DNA of 12,810 nucleotides from JBEKZQ01 sp049509675 (GTDB lineage: Bacteria > Planctomycetota > Planctomycetia > Pirellulales > Thermoguttaceae), in assembly GCA_049509675.1 (NCBI GenBank), contig JBEKZQ010000158.1, forward strand, positions 1-12,810. Direction: 5' to 3'. The position numbers were made by a program, and so were the translations under genes. The notes under the pieces are model-generated. The model ran no database searches, was not told the DNA's origin, and worked only from the letters and a program-made list of their open reading frames with translations. How positions within the stretch are numbered: position 1 is the stretch's first letter; each line of letters opens with the position of its first letter. This document shows positions 1-6,930 of the stretch, in pieces.

Positions 1-653
1 TGGCGGCCGGCGTGGCCCACGAAATCAACAACCCCTTGACCGGCGTACTGGCCTTCGCCGACCTGCTGCGGGAAAAGGAGAACCTGGATCAGCAGGACCG
101 CGAAGACCTGGACCTGATCATCCGCGAGACCAAGCGGACGCGAGAAATCGTCAAGGGCTTGCTCGACTTCGCCCGGGAAACGCCGCAAGTCAAGACGCAA
201 GTGGATATGAACGACCTGGTACGACAAACGATGCGGCTGCTGGGCAAGCGCGACGCCTTCCAGAACATCTACCTCCTGGAAGATCTCGCGGAACGCCTGC
301 CCCCGGTCCACGGCGACAAGAACCAGTTGCAACAGGTGTTGGTGAACCTGTCGCTCAATGCGTGCGAAGCCATGCCCAACGGCGGCACCCTCCTCGTGGC
401 CACCTCCCCCGCCGCCGACTGCGTCGTAATCAAAGTGACCGACACCGGCTGCGGCATCAAACCGGAGCAGATCGACCAGATCTTCGAACCGTTCTTCACC
501 ACCAAGCCCGTGGGAAAGGGAACCGGCTTGGGGCTCAGCGTCAGCTACGGCATCGTTCAGCAGCATGGCGGGAGCCTGGAAGTGGAGAGCCACGAGGGAA
601 AGGGAACGACGTTCACCGTGACCCTGCCGACGGCCGCGCCGGCACGGTCTTGA
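1..653 (+). CDS. Sensor histidine kinase, C-terminal part (cut by window start)
   Basis: The gene starts before the window; the first full codon is at position 3. What remains is the HisKA phospho-accepting helix and the HATPase_c domain of a two-component kinase. The H-box reads AAGVAHEINNPLTG, with the phosphorylated His codon at 18-20. It is followed by the N-box (NQLQQVLVNLSLNA), the G1 box DTGCGI, the F-box FEPFFTTK and the G2 box GKGTGLGLS, all intact, so the kinase core looks active. The GTG at 12 lies inside the H-box and cannot be the true start. The sensing domain is outside the window. It stops 100 bp before an NtrC-type regulator on the same strand, the usual NtrB/NtrC-like pairing. 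A strong stem-loop directly follows the stop codon. Signal and targets cannot be read from this sequence. Confidence 0.95.
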   Translation, partial: AAGVAHEINNPLTGVLAFADLLREKENLDQQDREDLDLIIRETKRTREIVKGLLDFARETPQVKTQVDMNDLVRQTMRLLGKRDAFQNIYLLEDLAERLPPVHGDKNQLQQVLVNLSLNACEAMPNGGTLLVATSPAADCVVIKVTDTGCGIKPEQIDQIFEPFFTTKPVGKGTGLGLSVSYGIVQQHGGSLEVESHEGKGTTFTVTLPTAAPARS

Positions 654-656
654 GAC

Positions 657-690
657 GGCTGGTTGTTTCAAGGTCTTGAGACAACCAGCC
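657..690 (+). other. 15-bp stem-loop between kinase and regulator
   Basis: GGCTGGTTGT (657-666) pairs perfectly with ACAACCAGCC (681-690). The pairing continues inward through one G-T wobble and four more pairs to a 4-nt loop at 672-675. It starts 3 bases after the kinase stop. No T-run follows, so this is not a textbook intrinsic terminator. It may be a weak terminator, an mRNA-processing or stability site, or an element setting the regulator's level relative to the kinase. An 11-bp direct repeat GGTCTTGAGAC lies at 646-656 and 672-682, the second copy inside the hairpin. Confidence 0.6.
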
Positions 691-753
691 GGTTCGAGTA
701 TGCTCGGAGCATCCTCCGGGCGAGGGAGCCCGTTTCCATGGCGAGGTGCTGTG

Positions 754-2202
754 ATGCCGCGGAAAGTCCTGGTCATCGCGAACGACTCGGCGATCGGTCT
801 GAGCTACCAGCGGACGCTCTGTTCCGACGGGTATGACGTGCAATTCTACGGCGATCCGGCGGCCGGGATCGAGGCGGCCATTGTCGGCGATTTCGACGTG
901 GTTCTGCTAAGGATCGGCGAAACCACAAGTGGGGGACTGTCCCAATTCGGGCACCAAGCTTCGCTTGGTCGCGACGAAAATGGGTCGCTGGAGATCCTGC
1001 GCCGCATCAGAGAAGCAAACGCGGCGGCGCGGGTCGTGGTCCTCAGCGACAGTGCAACCGTGGAAATGGCCGTCGCGGCGATGCGGGAGGGGGCCGCCGA
1101 TTACCTCCGCGAGCCCTGCCCGCCCGAGGACCTCCGCTCGGCCCTGCGCCGCATCGAGCCGCCGCTTTCCGGGCCCGCCGAGCCGGACCCGCCCCCGGCC
1201 GCAACCGGCTGCCCGCAGGGCTTCGAGGGGATGCTCGGCCAATGTGCGGCCATGGGCGAGGTCTTCGACCTGATCAAGCGCATCGCTCCGGCCGATAGCA
1301 CCGTGCTGGTGGCCGGCGAGAGCGGAACCGGCAAGGAGATGGTGGTGCGGGCGATCCACCGGTTGAGCCGCCGCGGCGACTATCCGCTGTTGGCCTGCGA
1401 TTGCACCGCCCTGGCCCCGACGCTCCTGGAAAGCGAGTTGTTCGGCCACGTCAAGGGCTCGTTCTCCGGCGCCATCGCCACGAAAAAGGGGCTCTTCGAG
1501 GTGGCCCACCAGGGCACGTTGTTTCTCGACGAAGTGGCCAACCTCAGCCTGGAAACGCAAGGCAAGCTGCTCCGCGTGCTGGAGTCGCGGCACGTTCGCA
1601 AGGTGGGCGACACGGCCGAGCACGAGGTCGACATCCGACTGATCGCCACCACCAACCGCAGCCTGGCCGAACTGGTCAAGACGGGCGCGTTCCGGGCCGA
1701 CCTCTACTACCGGCTCAACGTGGTCCCCATTACGCTTCCCCCCTTGCGCCTGCGCAGCGGCGACGTACCCCTGCTGGCCACGGCCTTCCTGCGGCACTTC
1801 TCGCGGCAGATGGCCGTCGAAGTGCAAGGGTTCACTCGCGATGCCATGCGGCAAATGGAGATGTACGCCTGGCCGGGCAACGTGCGGGAGCTGCGCAACA
1901 TCATCGAGCGTCTGACCGTCCTCTACGGCGGCTCGCGCATCGAGTGGGATTACCTTCCCTGGGAGGTCCGCGAGGCGGCGCCCACTGTCTCCGCGACGGA
2001 AGTGCCCGGCACGTGGGAGGAGCTCAAGAGCCTGAAACGGCAGATCGTCGAGGACCTGGAGCGGCGATTCTTGACTGCGGCGCTCCAGCGCGCATCGCAG
2101 AACATCACCCAGGCCGCCGAGAGCGTGGGGATGCAGCGGCCCAACTTCCACGCCTTGATGCGCCACCACGGTTTGAAGCCCGATCGGAGGCCGGAGAAGT
2201 GA
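754..2202 (+). CDS. NtrC-family sigma-54-dependent activator with degenerate receiver
   Basis: Bacterial enhancer-binding protein of 482 residues. ATG 754 is chosen because AGGTG lies just upstream and the receiver begins immediately (MPRKVLVIAND); GTG 751 is possible. Receiver about 1-135: the phosphoacceptor position reads LLRIGE (Arg53 for Asp) and the beta-5 Lys is Arg119. Residues 61-77 are an extra in-frame block. AAA+ domain about 158-395: Walker A GESGTGKE (188-195), the sigma-54 contact loop is GSFSGA (235-240) instead of GAFTGA, Walker B GTLFLDE (254-260), sensor I TTN (299-301), Arg finger segment FRADLYYR, sensor II WPGNVRELRN (373-382). A Fis-type helix-turn-helix occupies about 448-476. 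It should hydrolyse ATP to remodel sigma-54 RNA polymerase at remote sites, but probably not under classical phosphorylation control. The partner is presumably the upstream kinase. Confidence 0.95.
   Translation: MPRKVLVIANDSAIGLSYQRTLCSDGYDVQFYGDPAAGIEAAIVGDFDVVLLRIGETTSGGLSQFGHQASLGRDENGSLEILRRIREANAAARVVVLSDSATVEMAVAAMREGAADYLREPCPPEDLRSALRRIEPPLSGPAEPDPPPAATGCPQGFEGMLGQCAAMGEVFDLIKRIAPADSTVLVAGESGTGKEMVVRAIHRLSRRGDYPLLACDCTALAPTLLESELFGHVKGSFSGAIATKKGLFEVAHQGTLFLDEVANLSLETQGKLLRVLESRHVRKVGDTAEHEVDIRLIATTNRSLAELVKTGAFRADLYYRLNVVPITLPPLRLRSGDVPLLATAFLRHFSRQMAVEVQGFTRDAMRQMEMYAWPGNVRELRNIIERLTVLYGGSRIEWDYLPWEVREAAPTVSATEVPGTWEELKSLKRQIVEDLERRFLTAALQRASQNITQAAESVGMQRPNFHALMRHHGLKPDRRPEK
931..984 (+). 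repeat. In-frame hairpin insertion inside the receiver domain
   Basis: The 51 bp between two GGG codons (931 and 982) are extra relative to a standard receiver. Removing them gives LLRIGETTSG joined to SLEILRRI, exactly the spacing of normal receivers. The segment begins with the imperfect palindrome GGGGACTGTCCC and holds a perfect hairpin, ACCAAGC-TTC-GCTTGGT (953-969). It ends in CGAAAATGGG, a degraded inverse of the left end. This is the look of a short non-autonomous (REP/MITE-like) repeat. The flanking GTGGG/ATGGG may be remains of a target duplication. The origin is inferred; the hairpin and the length match are seen directly. Confidence 0.55.
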
Positions 2203-2244
2203 ATGGATCAGGCAACGGGAGTTCGGCGGGCAGAATATCAACTC

Positions 2245-2272
2245 TTGCGGATCGGGATGGATTTGGTATTCT
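2245..2272 (+). promoter_or_regulatory. Possible sigma-70 promoter for the 408-residue protein
   Basis: TTGCGG (2245-2250), 16-bp spacer, TATTCT (2267-2272). It lies 102 bp before the start codon in the 171-bp gap after the activator gene. The match is modest; nothing better was seen in this gap. Confidence 0.3.
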
Positions 2273-2373
2273 CAAGAAGTTGCTCGGGTGCGCAGACGCC
2301 GAAACGACCGGATGAGGAGAGAACGGGGGAAGAAACGGGACGGGCCCGATTTCGGTAGCATAGGAGAACAGCA

Positions 2374-3600
2374 ATGAAAGCCTTCGCGGTCAAAGATGCC
2401 AAGAGCCTCTGCGTGATCCTCGACACGTTCGCGCAGCTAGACGATATTCGTTGGAGCCGGTCCGAAAACTACAACCTAATCAACTACTGTTCCGCCGATC
2501 TTAGTCCCGACGAGAGACTCTTGACCCACTGGTTATGCTACATCACTGACCGCCAAATGCCTTTCCAGCGAATTTGGGATGTCGGCGGATACGTAGTTTC
2601 TCACCTTGTTCGGTCCTACAGCCGCCAAGAGACACAATCGGTTCAGGAACTACTCAACTCCTACATCCGACGTGATGGGGAACAAATATCGCTGGAATGC
2701 CCGATGGATGCGGCAAATGGTCGTTTGGACCAATACGGAATCACTGGCCCCCTGGTTCCATTCGCCTCCCGATACATGCCGGATGATTTGGTGCGGATAT
2801 GCCGAACTCTGGAGGTACTGGCGAGTACCAGCGGCAGAAGCTTCGCCAGATTTATCGCCGCTTCTTTTCGGCACGAAGACGACCACTACCATGCCATCAG
2901 GCGCACCGCGACCGCGTTGAATCACCTTACCTATGTCGGCGGTTGTTACTCCGAAAAGGACTTCGAGAAGGGATTGAAGGCCGTTGCGGAAGAGGTGACA
3001 GTATTCGAGATGCCGACTCGATCTCAGTCTGACTTGTTTAAGCGGAAACGCCTCTGGTGTTCCCTCCGAGATTACCTGAAAAGCCCAGAATTCAACAACG
3101 AGTTCGTGGCCGCTCTGGGAAAGGCAGGGCTCAAGAATCCGCAGAGATGGATCAGAACCAATCTTGAACTAAGGAATGGACTCCAAGCACTTGAACTGCC
3201 CGGCGATGTTTGGAACAACGCTTCAGTCTTTCGGGAAGGGCTTTTCTCTCCGTTCCTGGCAAATGAAAGGCGAGCCTGGGACATGCCGCGGACGGTTCGG
3301 GAGGTCCATAATATCTTAGCGAAGGATGACAGCCTCCGGTTCTACCCGGAGCAACTTGACGTATCTTTTGATTTCGTACCCAAGATGTGTGTCGCAAAAA
3401 TGTGCGACGTGTGCATCTTCAGTGCCGGAATCAAGATGACTTGCCATCGACAAGAAACGATTCTGTGTCCAGTCGTTCTCGTCGCGTGTGGGTACCGGCA
3501 CATTTGTTCTCCAGAAACTTGCCGACTGAAGGAGAACATCGCTGCGAACCTTTGCCGCCGTGCGGTGGCGACGGGCGACGAGCAGGACAAACGGGGATAG
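2374..3600 (+). CDS. Hypothetical protein with Cys-rich C-terminus
   Basis: 408 residues, family not recognised. ATG 2374 has a clear ribosome binding site (AGGAGA, 2362-2367). There is no signal peptide and no obvious membrane segment, so it is probably cytoplasmic. The middle is acidic/basic mixed and helical-looking, with conserved-looking segments such as LLTHWLCYITDRQMPF (about 49-64) and a His/Asp cluster HEDDHYH (167-173). The last 70 residues hold nine Cys (339, 344, 347, 357, 365, 372, 378, 383, 394) plus His358 and His377, strongly suggesting a bound zinc or iron-sulfur cluster. The spacing does not match the endonuclease III cluster. Its base composition is visibly less GC-rich than the activator gene before it, and it is followed by a hairpin repeat and a toxin-antitoxin pair, so it is probably accessory DNA. 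No function is proposed. Confidence 0.85.
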   Translation: MKAFAVKDAKSLCVILDTFAQLDDIRWSRSENYNLINYCSADLSPDERLLTHWLCYITDRQMPFQRIWDVGGYVVSHLVRSYSRQETQSVQELLNSYIRRDGEQISLECPMDAANGRLDQYGITGPLVPFASRYMPDDLVRICRTLEVLASTSGRSFARFIAASFRHEDDHYHAIRRTATALNHLTYVGGCYSEKDFEKGLKAVAEEVTVFEMPTRSQSDLFKRKRLWCSLRDYLKSPEFNNEFVAALGKAGLKNPQRWIRTNLELRNGLQALELPGDVWNNASVFREGLFSPFLANERRAWDMPRTVREVHNILAKDDSLRFYPEQLDVSFDFVPKMCVAKMCDVCIFSAGIKMTCHRQETILCPVVLVACGYRHICSPETCRLKENIAANLCRRAVATGDEQDKRG

Positions 3601-3610
3601 ACGAGAAACG

Positions 3611-3657
3611 AGGAACGGGGATAAGTCCAATTATTGCTGTTTCCTTGGTCCCCCCGT
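3611..3657 (+). repeat. REP-like hairpin element
   Basis: ACGGGGA (3615-3621) can pair with TCCCCCCGT (3649-3657), with two extra Cs bulged, around a lower-GC interior that begins TAAGTCCAATTATTG. The GGGGA...GTCC start resembles the insertion in the receiver gene (GGGGACTGTCCCAATTC). It lies just after the 408-residue gene and could also act in transcript termination. Assignment to an interspersed repeat family is inference. Confidence 0.4.
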
Positions 3658-3710
3658 CAGTGGTTGGACGTATCCCATCCATCACACGCTGACGTGCGTG
3701 GTGTCCGCCT

Positions 3711-4184
3711 ATGACCAAACGCGTCTACATCGAAACCACAATTCCGAGCTATTTGGCCGCGTGGCCGAGCCGCGACCTCGTTCAGGCGGCGCGCCAGCAA
3801 ATCACTCACGATTGGTGGAACAACGAACGGCAGAATTTCGATCTGTGCATCTCACAGACCGTGCTTGACGAGGCGGCGGGCGGGGACCACGATGCCGCGA
3901 ACAGGCGGCTGCTTTTCCTGCAGAATCTTCCGGTGCTTGACCTGACCGATGCGGTCGATGTTGTTGCGGAGGCGATCATGCGGTCCCGCCTTCTTCCGAA
4001 AAAGGCGATACGTGACGCGGTCCATATTGCCGTCTCGTCAGTCCACAAAATCGACATTCTCTTGACTTGGAATTGCCAACACATTGCCAATGGGGCAATA
4101 ATGAAGGAGTTGGGCGAGATCGTGGCGCGGTGCGGCTGCGAAATGCCGATCCTTTGCACGCCTGAAGAACTGCTCGGAGATTGA
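3711..4184 (+). CDS. PIN-domain ribonuclease toxin, VapC-like
   Basis: 157 residues, normal length for a VapC-type toxin. The N-terminus MTKRVYIETTIPSYL is the first strand of a PIN domain, of the subgroup that carries Glu (E8) where most have Asp. Further acidic positions are E54 (VLDEA) and D102 (RDAVHIA), followed by the typical LLTWNCQHIAN (118-127). Together these form the metal-binding site for RNA cleavage. The C-terminus ILCTPEELLGD is also characteristic of this subgroup. No good ribosome binding site precedes ATG 3711. The gene ends 4 bp before a 59-codon gene, which is probably its antitoxin, so the order is toxin first. The family is known for growth arrest by tRNA or rRNA cleavage; the exact RNA target is unknown here. 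Confidence 0.88.
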   Translation: MTKRVYIETTIPSYLAAWPSRDLVQAARQQITHDWWNNERQNFDLCISQTVLDEAAGGDHDAANRRLLFLQNLPVLDLTDAVDVVAEAIMRSRLLPKKAIRDAVHIAVSSVHKIDILLTWNCQHIANGAIMKELGEIVARCGCEMPILCTPEELLGD

Positions 4185-4188
4185 TCAG

Positions 4189-4368
4189 ATGGCCCGAATC
4201 CACGACAAAGGGACCAGGGACGAGGTCGTCCAGGAGGTCAGGAGGATCAAGGAGGCGCTAGCGGAGTCGATGGGTTTCGACATCCATCGGATCCTGGAGG
4301 ATGCAAGACGACGACAACATGATACCGGCCGAACGGTTTTGCCTCCCCCGGCCCGGCGAGACGCGTAA
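4189..4368 (+). CDS. Small protein, probable antitoxin partner of the PIN toxin
   Basis: 59 residues, beginning MARIHDKGTRDEVVQEVRR and ending LPPPARRDA. ATG 4189 lies 4 bp after the toxin stop, so translation is likely coupled. A charged helix (about 9-30, with the repeated pattern EVxRIKEALAE) is followed by a second short helix (about 35-48, DIHRILEDARRRQ) and a proline/arginine tail. Short helical proteins of the form EEVRxIRxxL with a basic tail commonly sit next to PIN genes of this subgroup and are thought to neutralise them. No DNA-binding domain (ribbon-helix-helix, AbrB or Phd) is visible. Assignment rests mainly on position and general form. Confidence 0.65.
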   Translation: MARIHDKGTRDEVVQEVRRIKEALAESMGFDIHRILEDARRRQHDTGRTVLPPPARRDA

Positions 4369-4436
4369 CCGCACCAATCCAGCAGTCGGTGGGCCATGAT
4401 CCCCTTGCATTGAAGTGGAGAGAAAGGCAAGCCGTC

Positions 4437-4555
4437 TCACCTCTCACGTTTTGAGGCCCACCGTTTCTTGACGTCTTCCCAAGGGTGTTCCCTTTTTCCT
4501 TCAGGGCCTTCTTGGCGGCAGCCACGTCGAAACGGTCTTTCATCGCCTCGAGCAT
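4437..4555 (-). pseudogene. Frameshifted antitoxin-like small gene remnant
   Basis: Read on the minus strand from ATG 4555, the protein starts MLEAMKDRFDVAAAKKALKE and runs to KGNTL. There the frame is lost by one missing base near 4481-4483. In the next frame the text continues WEDVKKRWASKRER and stops at 4437-4439. The joined ending (KEKGNTL then WEDVKKRW) resembles the C-terminal tails of small antitoxins, which often read KG-x-(I/L)-x-WE-x-VK. An in-frame stop directly upstream of ATG 4555 means any larger N-terminal domain is gone. It starts 30 bp beyond the end of the GH42 gene on the same strand. It is either a decayed gene or a one-base sequencing error in a tiny one. Confidence 0.5.
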
Positions 4556-4584
4556 GGTGCATGCTTATGGGACGGCGCTCGCGC

Positions 4585-6747
4585 CTATTCTGCAACAACG
4601 ACCGCTACGGAACCATTTTCCAGGCTGACATCGACGGTGGTGCGGCCGCGCTCTTGCCGAGGCTTTAGCTCCGATCCGGTCAGTGTCTCCGCCACGCGGC
4701 GGAAGTCACCTTGAAAACACACGGTCGATGTGCTCTTGGGCCCCCAATTGCCCAGGATCGCTATGCGTTGCGAAGGCGCCACCATCCCGCGGAAAACGAT
4801 CCGTTCCGATGCGTTCTTCATTTCTACCGGCAATGCGGTGTTCCGCTCCACAGCGGGCGCCGCGATCCAGCGTCGCACTTCCCCTTGAGGACGCCGAAAA
4901 TACCCCAGCGAAAGCGCCGTGGCATAGTAATAGGCGATGCCCTTGCCGAAACGATGGCTCGTCGCGACCGGCCTGCCTGTGCCGTCGCGGAGCATTACCT
5001 GTGCTCCTTGAAGGGCAAGGTGGAGTCGCCAAAGCTCACCGCCCTGATCGGCTGGTCCCACCAGGGAAAAAGGTTGTTCGATGGCCTCGATGTCGTGGAG
5101 TTCAAAACCGAACAGCGCAGTCATCTCCCAAGGGGTTTTGGGCGACATGTCTCCATACGGATCTTTCCAGCCCAGCAGCCCATCGGCCCAGACGGTCCCT
5201 CCCGCTTCGGCAAAATGCCGTACGGCAGCCCCGGTTGGGGCATCCAGGGCATAACAATGGGGCAGATACAACACGTCGTAATCGGCTGCCCGGCCTGCTT
5301 TCAGTTCTTCCACGTCGATGAAATCGACGGGGACATGACTTTCCAGAAGGGCCCGGTAGCAACCCCACAGACTCAGCAGGGCATCCTTCTCGTGCCCCAC
5401 GTTCTGTCCTTCCAGGTCGCACAGCAGCAACGTCGGCTCGCTGTAGAGAATCGCCACTCTCGACCTTTGCGGCACTGCGCGGCCAACAGCAGGCAGCGTG
5501 GCCACGTCGCGGGCGAACTTCTTGACCGCCAGCAAGCGCTCCGTGGGACGGCCGTCCAGGCCGAGCAAGGCCCACTCCCCTCCCTCGCGTCCCAGGGTGC
5601 GCGGGTTCCAGAGCCAGAAAACGATTCCCTTGGCGCCCCCGCCCACGGCGTCCCACAGCCAACGCGTGAGTTCCTGGCTGGTCGGCGTCATGGCCCGCCT
5701 TCCCGTGAAGACGGTGGGCCCGCCCTGCAATTCGGTCACCCACCAGGGGCGCCCATGGGAAACGCTCCGCACCTGATCTACGCAACAGGCGTAGGCCACC
5801 CCGAAATCGTCCCGTCGAAAATCATTGAAGTGCCAGGGCGGGTGCATGGACGCGCCGAGAAAATCGACGGTTTTCGCCTCGCGCCAGAGGTCTTGCCCAA
5901 CGGCGGGAAGAGTCCCCAGCAGCCCGTGCGGATTGGCGTGGGTGGGATGACGTGGATCGAGTTCCCGCACGCGGACCCCGATCCAGCGCAACTGGTCGCA
6001 CAGATTGTCGATGTTGAATTCCTTCCAATCGACGTAGGAGGGGTAATCCCTCCAACCCGTGTTCCATTGCGCAGGGTCGAGTTGTACTTCCGAAAAACTC
6101 CTTAAGGGGCGGAACCATCGCGAGTTCAGTTGATCGACCGTGCCGTAGCGCTTCTGCAACCACTGGCCGAATCGGGCCATCGTCGGCGGCGTGAAGTACG
6201 GCGGCAACGTCGGCTCGTTCATCAGCAGCCAGTAACCTTGGGCCGGGTGATTGCGGTAACGGAGGACCACCTTTTCCAGGTACGCGGCGGCGTGCTTCCG
6301 CCGCTGCGGATCGTTGAGATCCGTTCGCTGATGGTAGAACGGCGTCTGCTGCGTCCAACCTGGCGGGTCTTCGGCACAGAGCGTGGCCGCAATACGGATG
6401 CCGTTGGCCGCTGCCGCGTCGTACACCCAGTCATAACGCCGGAAGTCCCATTGGCCGGGGGCGCGCTCGATATCGTCCCAGATCACGAAGATCCGCGCGA
6501 TGGTCAACCCATGGTCGTTCATCATGCGGAAATGGCGCGCGACCGAGTCGGCGGTTTCGGTACGGTTGAGGAAGAATTCCGCACCCACCCGCACCGCATC
6601 GTCGGCCCGCGCTGCTGGCTGATCGGCAGGGCGCGGGGGCGTCTCGCCATGCACCGCTGCGATCCCAAGTGCCATGAACATCGTCGTCATGCACCCAATC
6701 CGCACGCGCCGGCGATTTCCGGTGGCACACGCTCGGTTCCACGTCAT
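4585..6747 (-). CDS. Secreted beta-galactosidase, glycoside hydrolase family 42
   Basis: 720 residues from ATG 6747, chosen because GGAGAA (6755-6760) lies 7 nt upstream and a signal peptide follows at once: basic NRRRVR, then a hydrophobic run to AAVHG and likely cleavage near residue 34. An upstream ATG at 6867 lies before the predicted transcription start. The TIM barrel follows, with the acid/base Glu178 in LLMNEPT and the nucleophile Glu339 in WWVTELQGG, both as in GH42. After about residue 425 comes the GH42 trimerisation (amidotransferase-like) domain (AILYSEPTLLLCDLEG, then YDVLYLPHCYAL and AGGTVWADG) and a small C-terminal beta domain. It should cleave terminal beta-galactosides or related glycans outside the cytoplasm. 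A short inverted repeat, GGCGCGAGCGCC, sits at the stop. It is transcribed alone from a promoter divergent from the zinc-ribbon gene. Confidence 0.93.
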   Translation of the reverse strand: MTWNRACATGNRRRVRIGCMTTMFMALGIAAVHGETPPRPADQPAARADDAVRVGAEFFLNRTETADSVARHFRMMNDHGLTIARIFVIWDDIERAPGQWDFRRYDWVYDAAAANGIRIAATLCAEDPPGWTQQTPFYHQRTDLNDPQRRKHAAAYLEKVVLRYRNHPAQGYWLLMNEPTLPPYFTPPTMARFGQWLQKRYGTVDQLNSRWFRPLRSFSEVQLDPAQWNTGWRDYPSYVDWKEFNIDNLCDQLRWIGVRVRELDPRHPTHANPHGLLGTLPAVGQDLWREAKTVDFLGASMHPPWHFNDFRRDDFGVAYACCVDQVRSVSHGRPWWVTELQGGPTVFTGRRAMTPTSQELTRWLWDAVGGGAKGIVFWLWNPRTLGREGGEWALLGLDGRPTERLLAVKKFARDVATLPAVGRAVPQRSRVAILYSEPTLLLCDLEGQNVGHEKDALLSLWGCYRALLESHVPVDFIDVEELKAGRAADYDVLYLPHCYALDAPTGAAVRHFAEAGGTVWADGLLGWKDPYGDMSPKTPWEMTALFGFELHDIEAIEQPFSLVGPADQGGELWRLHLALQGAQVMLRDGTGRPVATSHRFGKGIAYYYATALSLGYFRRPQGEVRRWIAAPAVERNTALPVEMKNASERIVFRGMVAPSQRIAILGNWGPKSTSTVCFQGDFRRVAETLTGSELKPRQERGRTTVDVSLENGSVAVVVAE

Positions 6748-6802
6748 ACTGTGGTTCTCCAAGGTTTGAACGGACGAGTTGCTGTCGGATGTTCTCCGTT
6801 GG

Positions 6803-6814
6803 CGATGCGCATCG
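6803..6814. promoter_or_regulatory. 12-bp perfect palindrome in the GH42 leader
   Basis: CGATGCGCATCG is a perfect even palindrome, downstream of the predicted GH42 transcription start and about 55 bp before its start codon. It could be an operator for a dimeric regulator or chance; no regulator gene is adjacent. Confidence 0.25.
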
Positions 6815-6850
6815 AACCTCATCATCGACGGACGTTTCGCAGTTTCGCCT

Positions 6851-6880
6851 ATTATATCAGTTCGCAATCGTTTGCCGCAA
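6851..6880 (-). promoter_or_regulatory. Sigma-70 promoter for the GH42 gene
   Basis: On the minus strand: TTGCGG (6880-6875), 18-bp spacer, perfect TATAAT (6856-6851). Transcription would start near 6844, leaving a leader of roughly 97 nt before ATG 6747. Confidence 0.55.
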
Positions 6881-6882
6881 AC
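6870..6882. promoter_or_regulatory. Inverted repeat over the GH42 -35 box
   Basis: GTTTGC-C-GCAAAC, a perfect 6-1-6 inverted repeat that includes the -35 hexamer of the GH42 promoter and lies 20 bp from the divergent -35 box. The position suits a repressor operator controlling one or both promoters. No binding protein is known. Confidence 0.3.
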
Positions 6883-6901
6883 ACAGTCGTTTCCTGCCGT
6901 A

Positions 6902-6930
6902 TTGACGGCTTTTGGCGGAGGGCCTATGAT
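6902..6930 (+). promoter_or_regulatory. Sigma-70 promoter for the zinc-ribbon gene
   Basis: TTGACG (6902-6907), exactly 17-bp spacer, TATGAT (6925-6930); five of six matches in both boxes. Start predicted near 6937, giving a leader of about 147 nt before GTG 7084. Divergent from the GH42 promoter. Confidence 0.6.

Noticed and set aside
1456..1473. GSFSGA in place of GAFTGA taken as loss of sigma-54 contact
   Set aside because: Phe is kept and Thr to Ser is conservative; this alone does not show loss of function.
907..2241. 444-codon open frame on the minus strand
   Set aside because: Antisense to the sigma-54 activator, which has every expected motif; the long frame is a by-product of high GC codon use.
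3388..3555. Cys-rich tail read as an endonuclease III-type Fe-S cluster
   Set aside because: That cluster is C-x6-C-x2-C-x5-C; here the start is C-x4-C-x2-C-x9-C and no helix-hairpin-helix is visible.
4711..6105. 464-codon open frame on the plus strand
   Set aside because: Antisense to the GH42 gene; the translation shows no domain.
6748..6867. Upstream ATG giving the GH42 protein 40 more residues
   Set aside because: It precedes the predicted transcription start, lacks a ribosome binding site and would bury the signal peptide.
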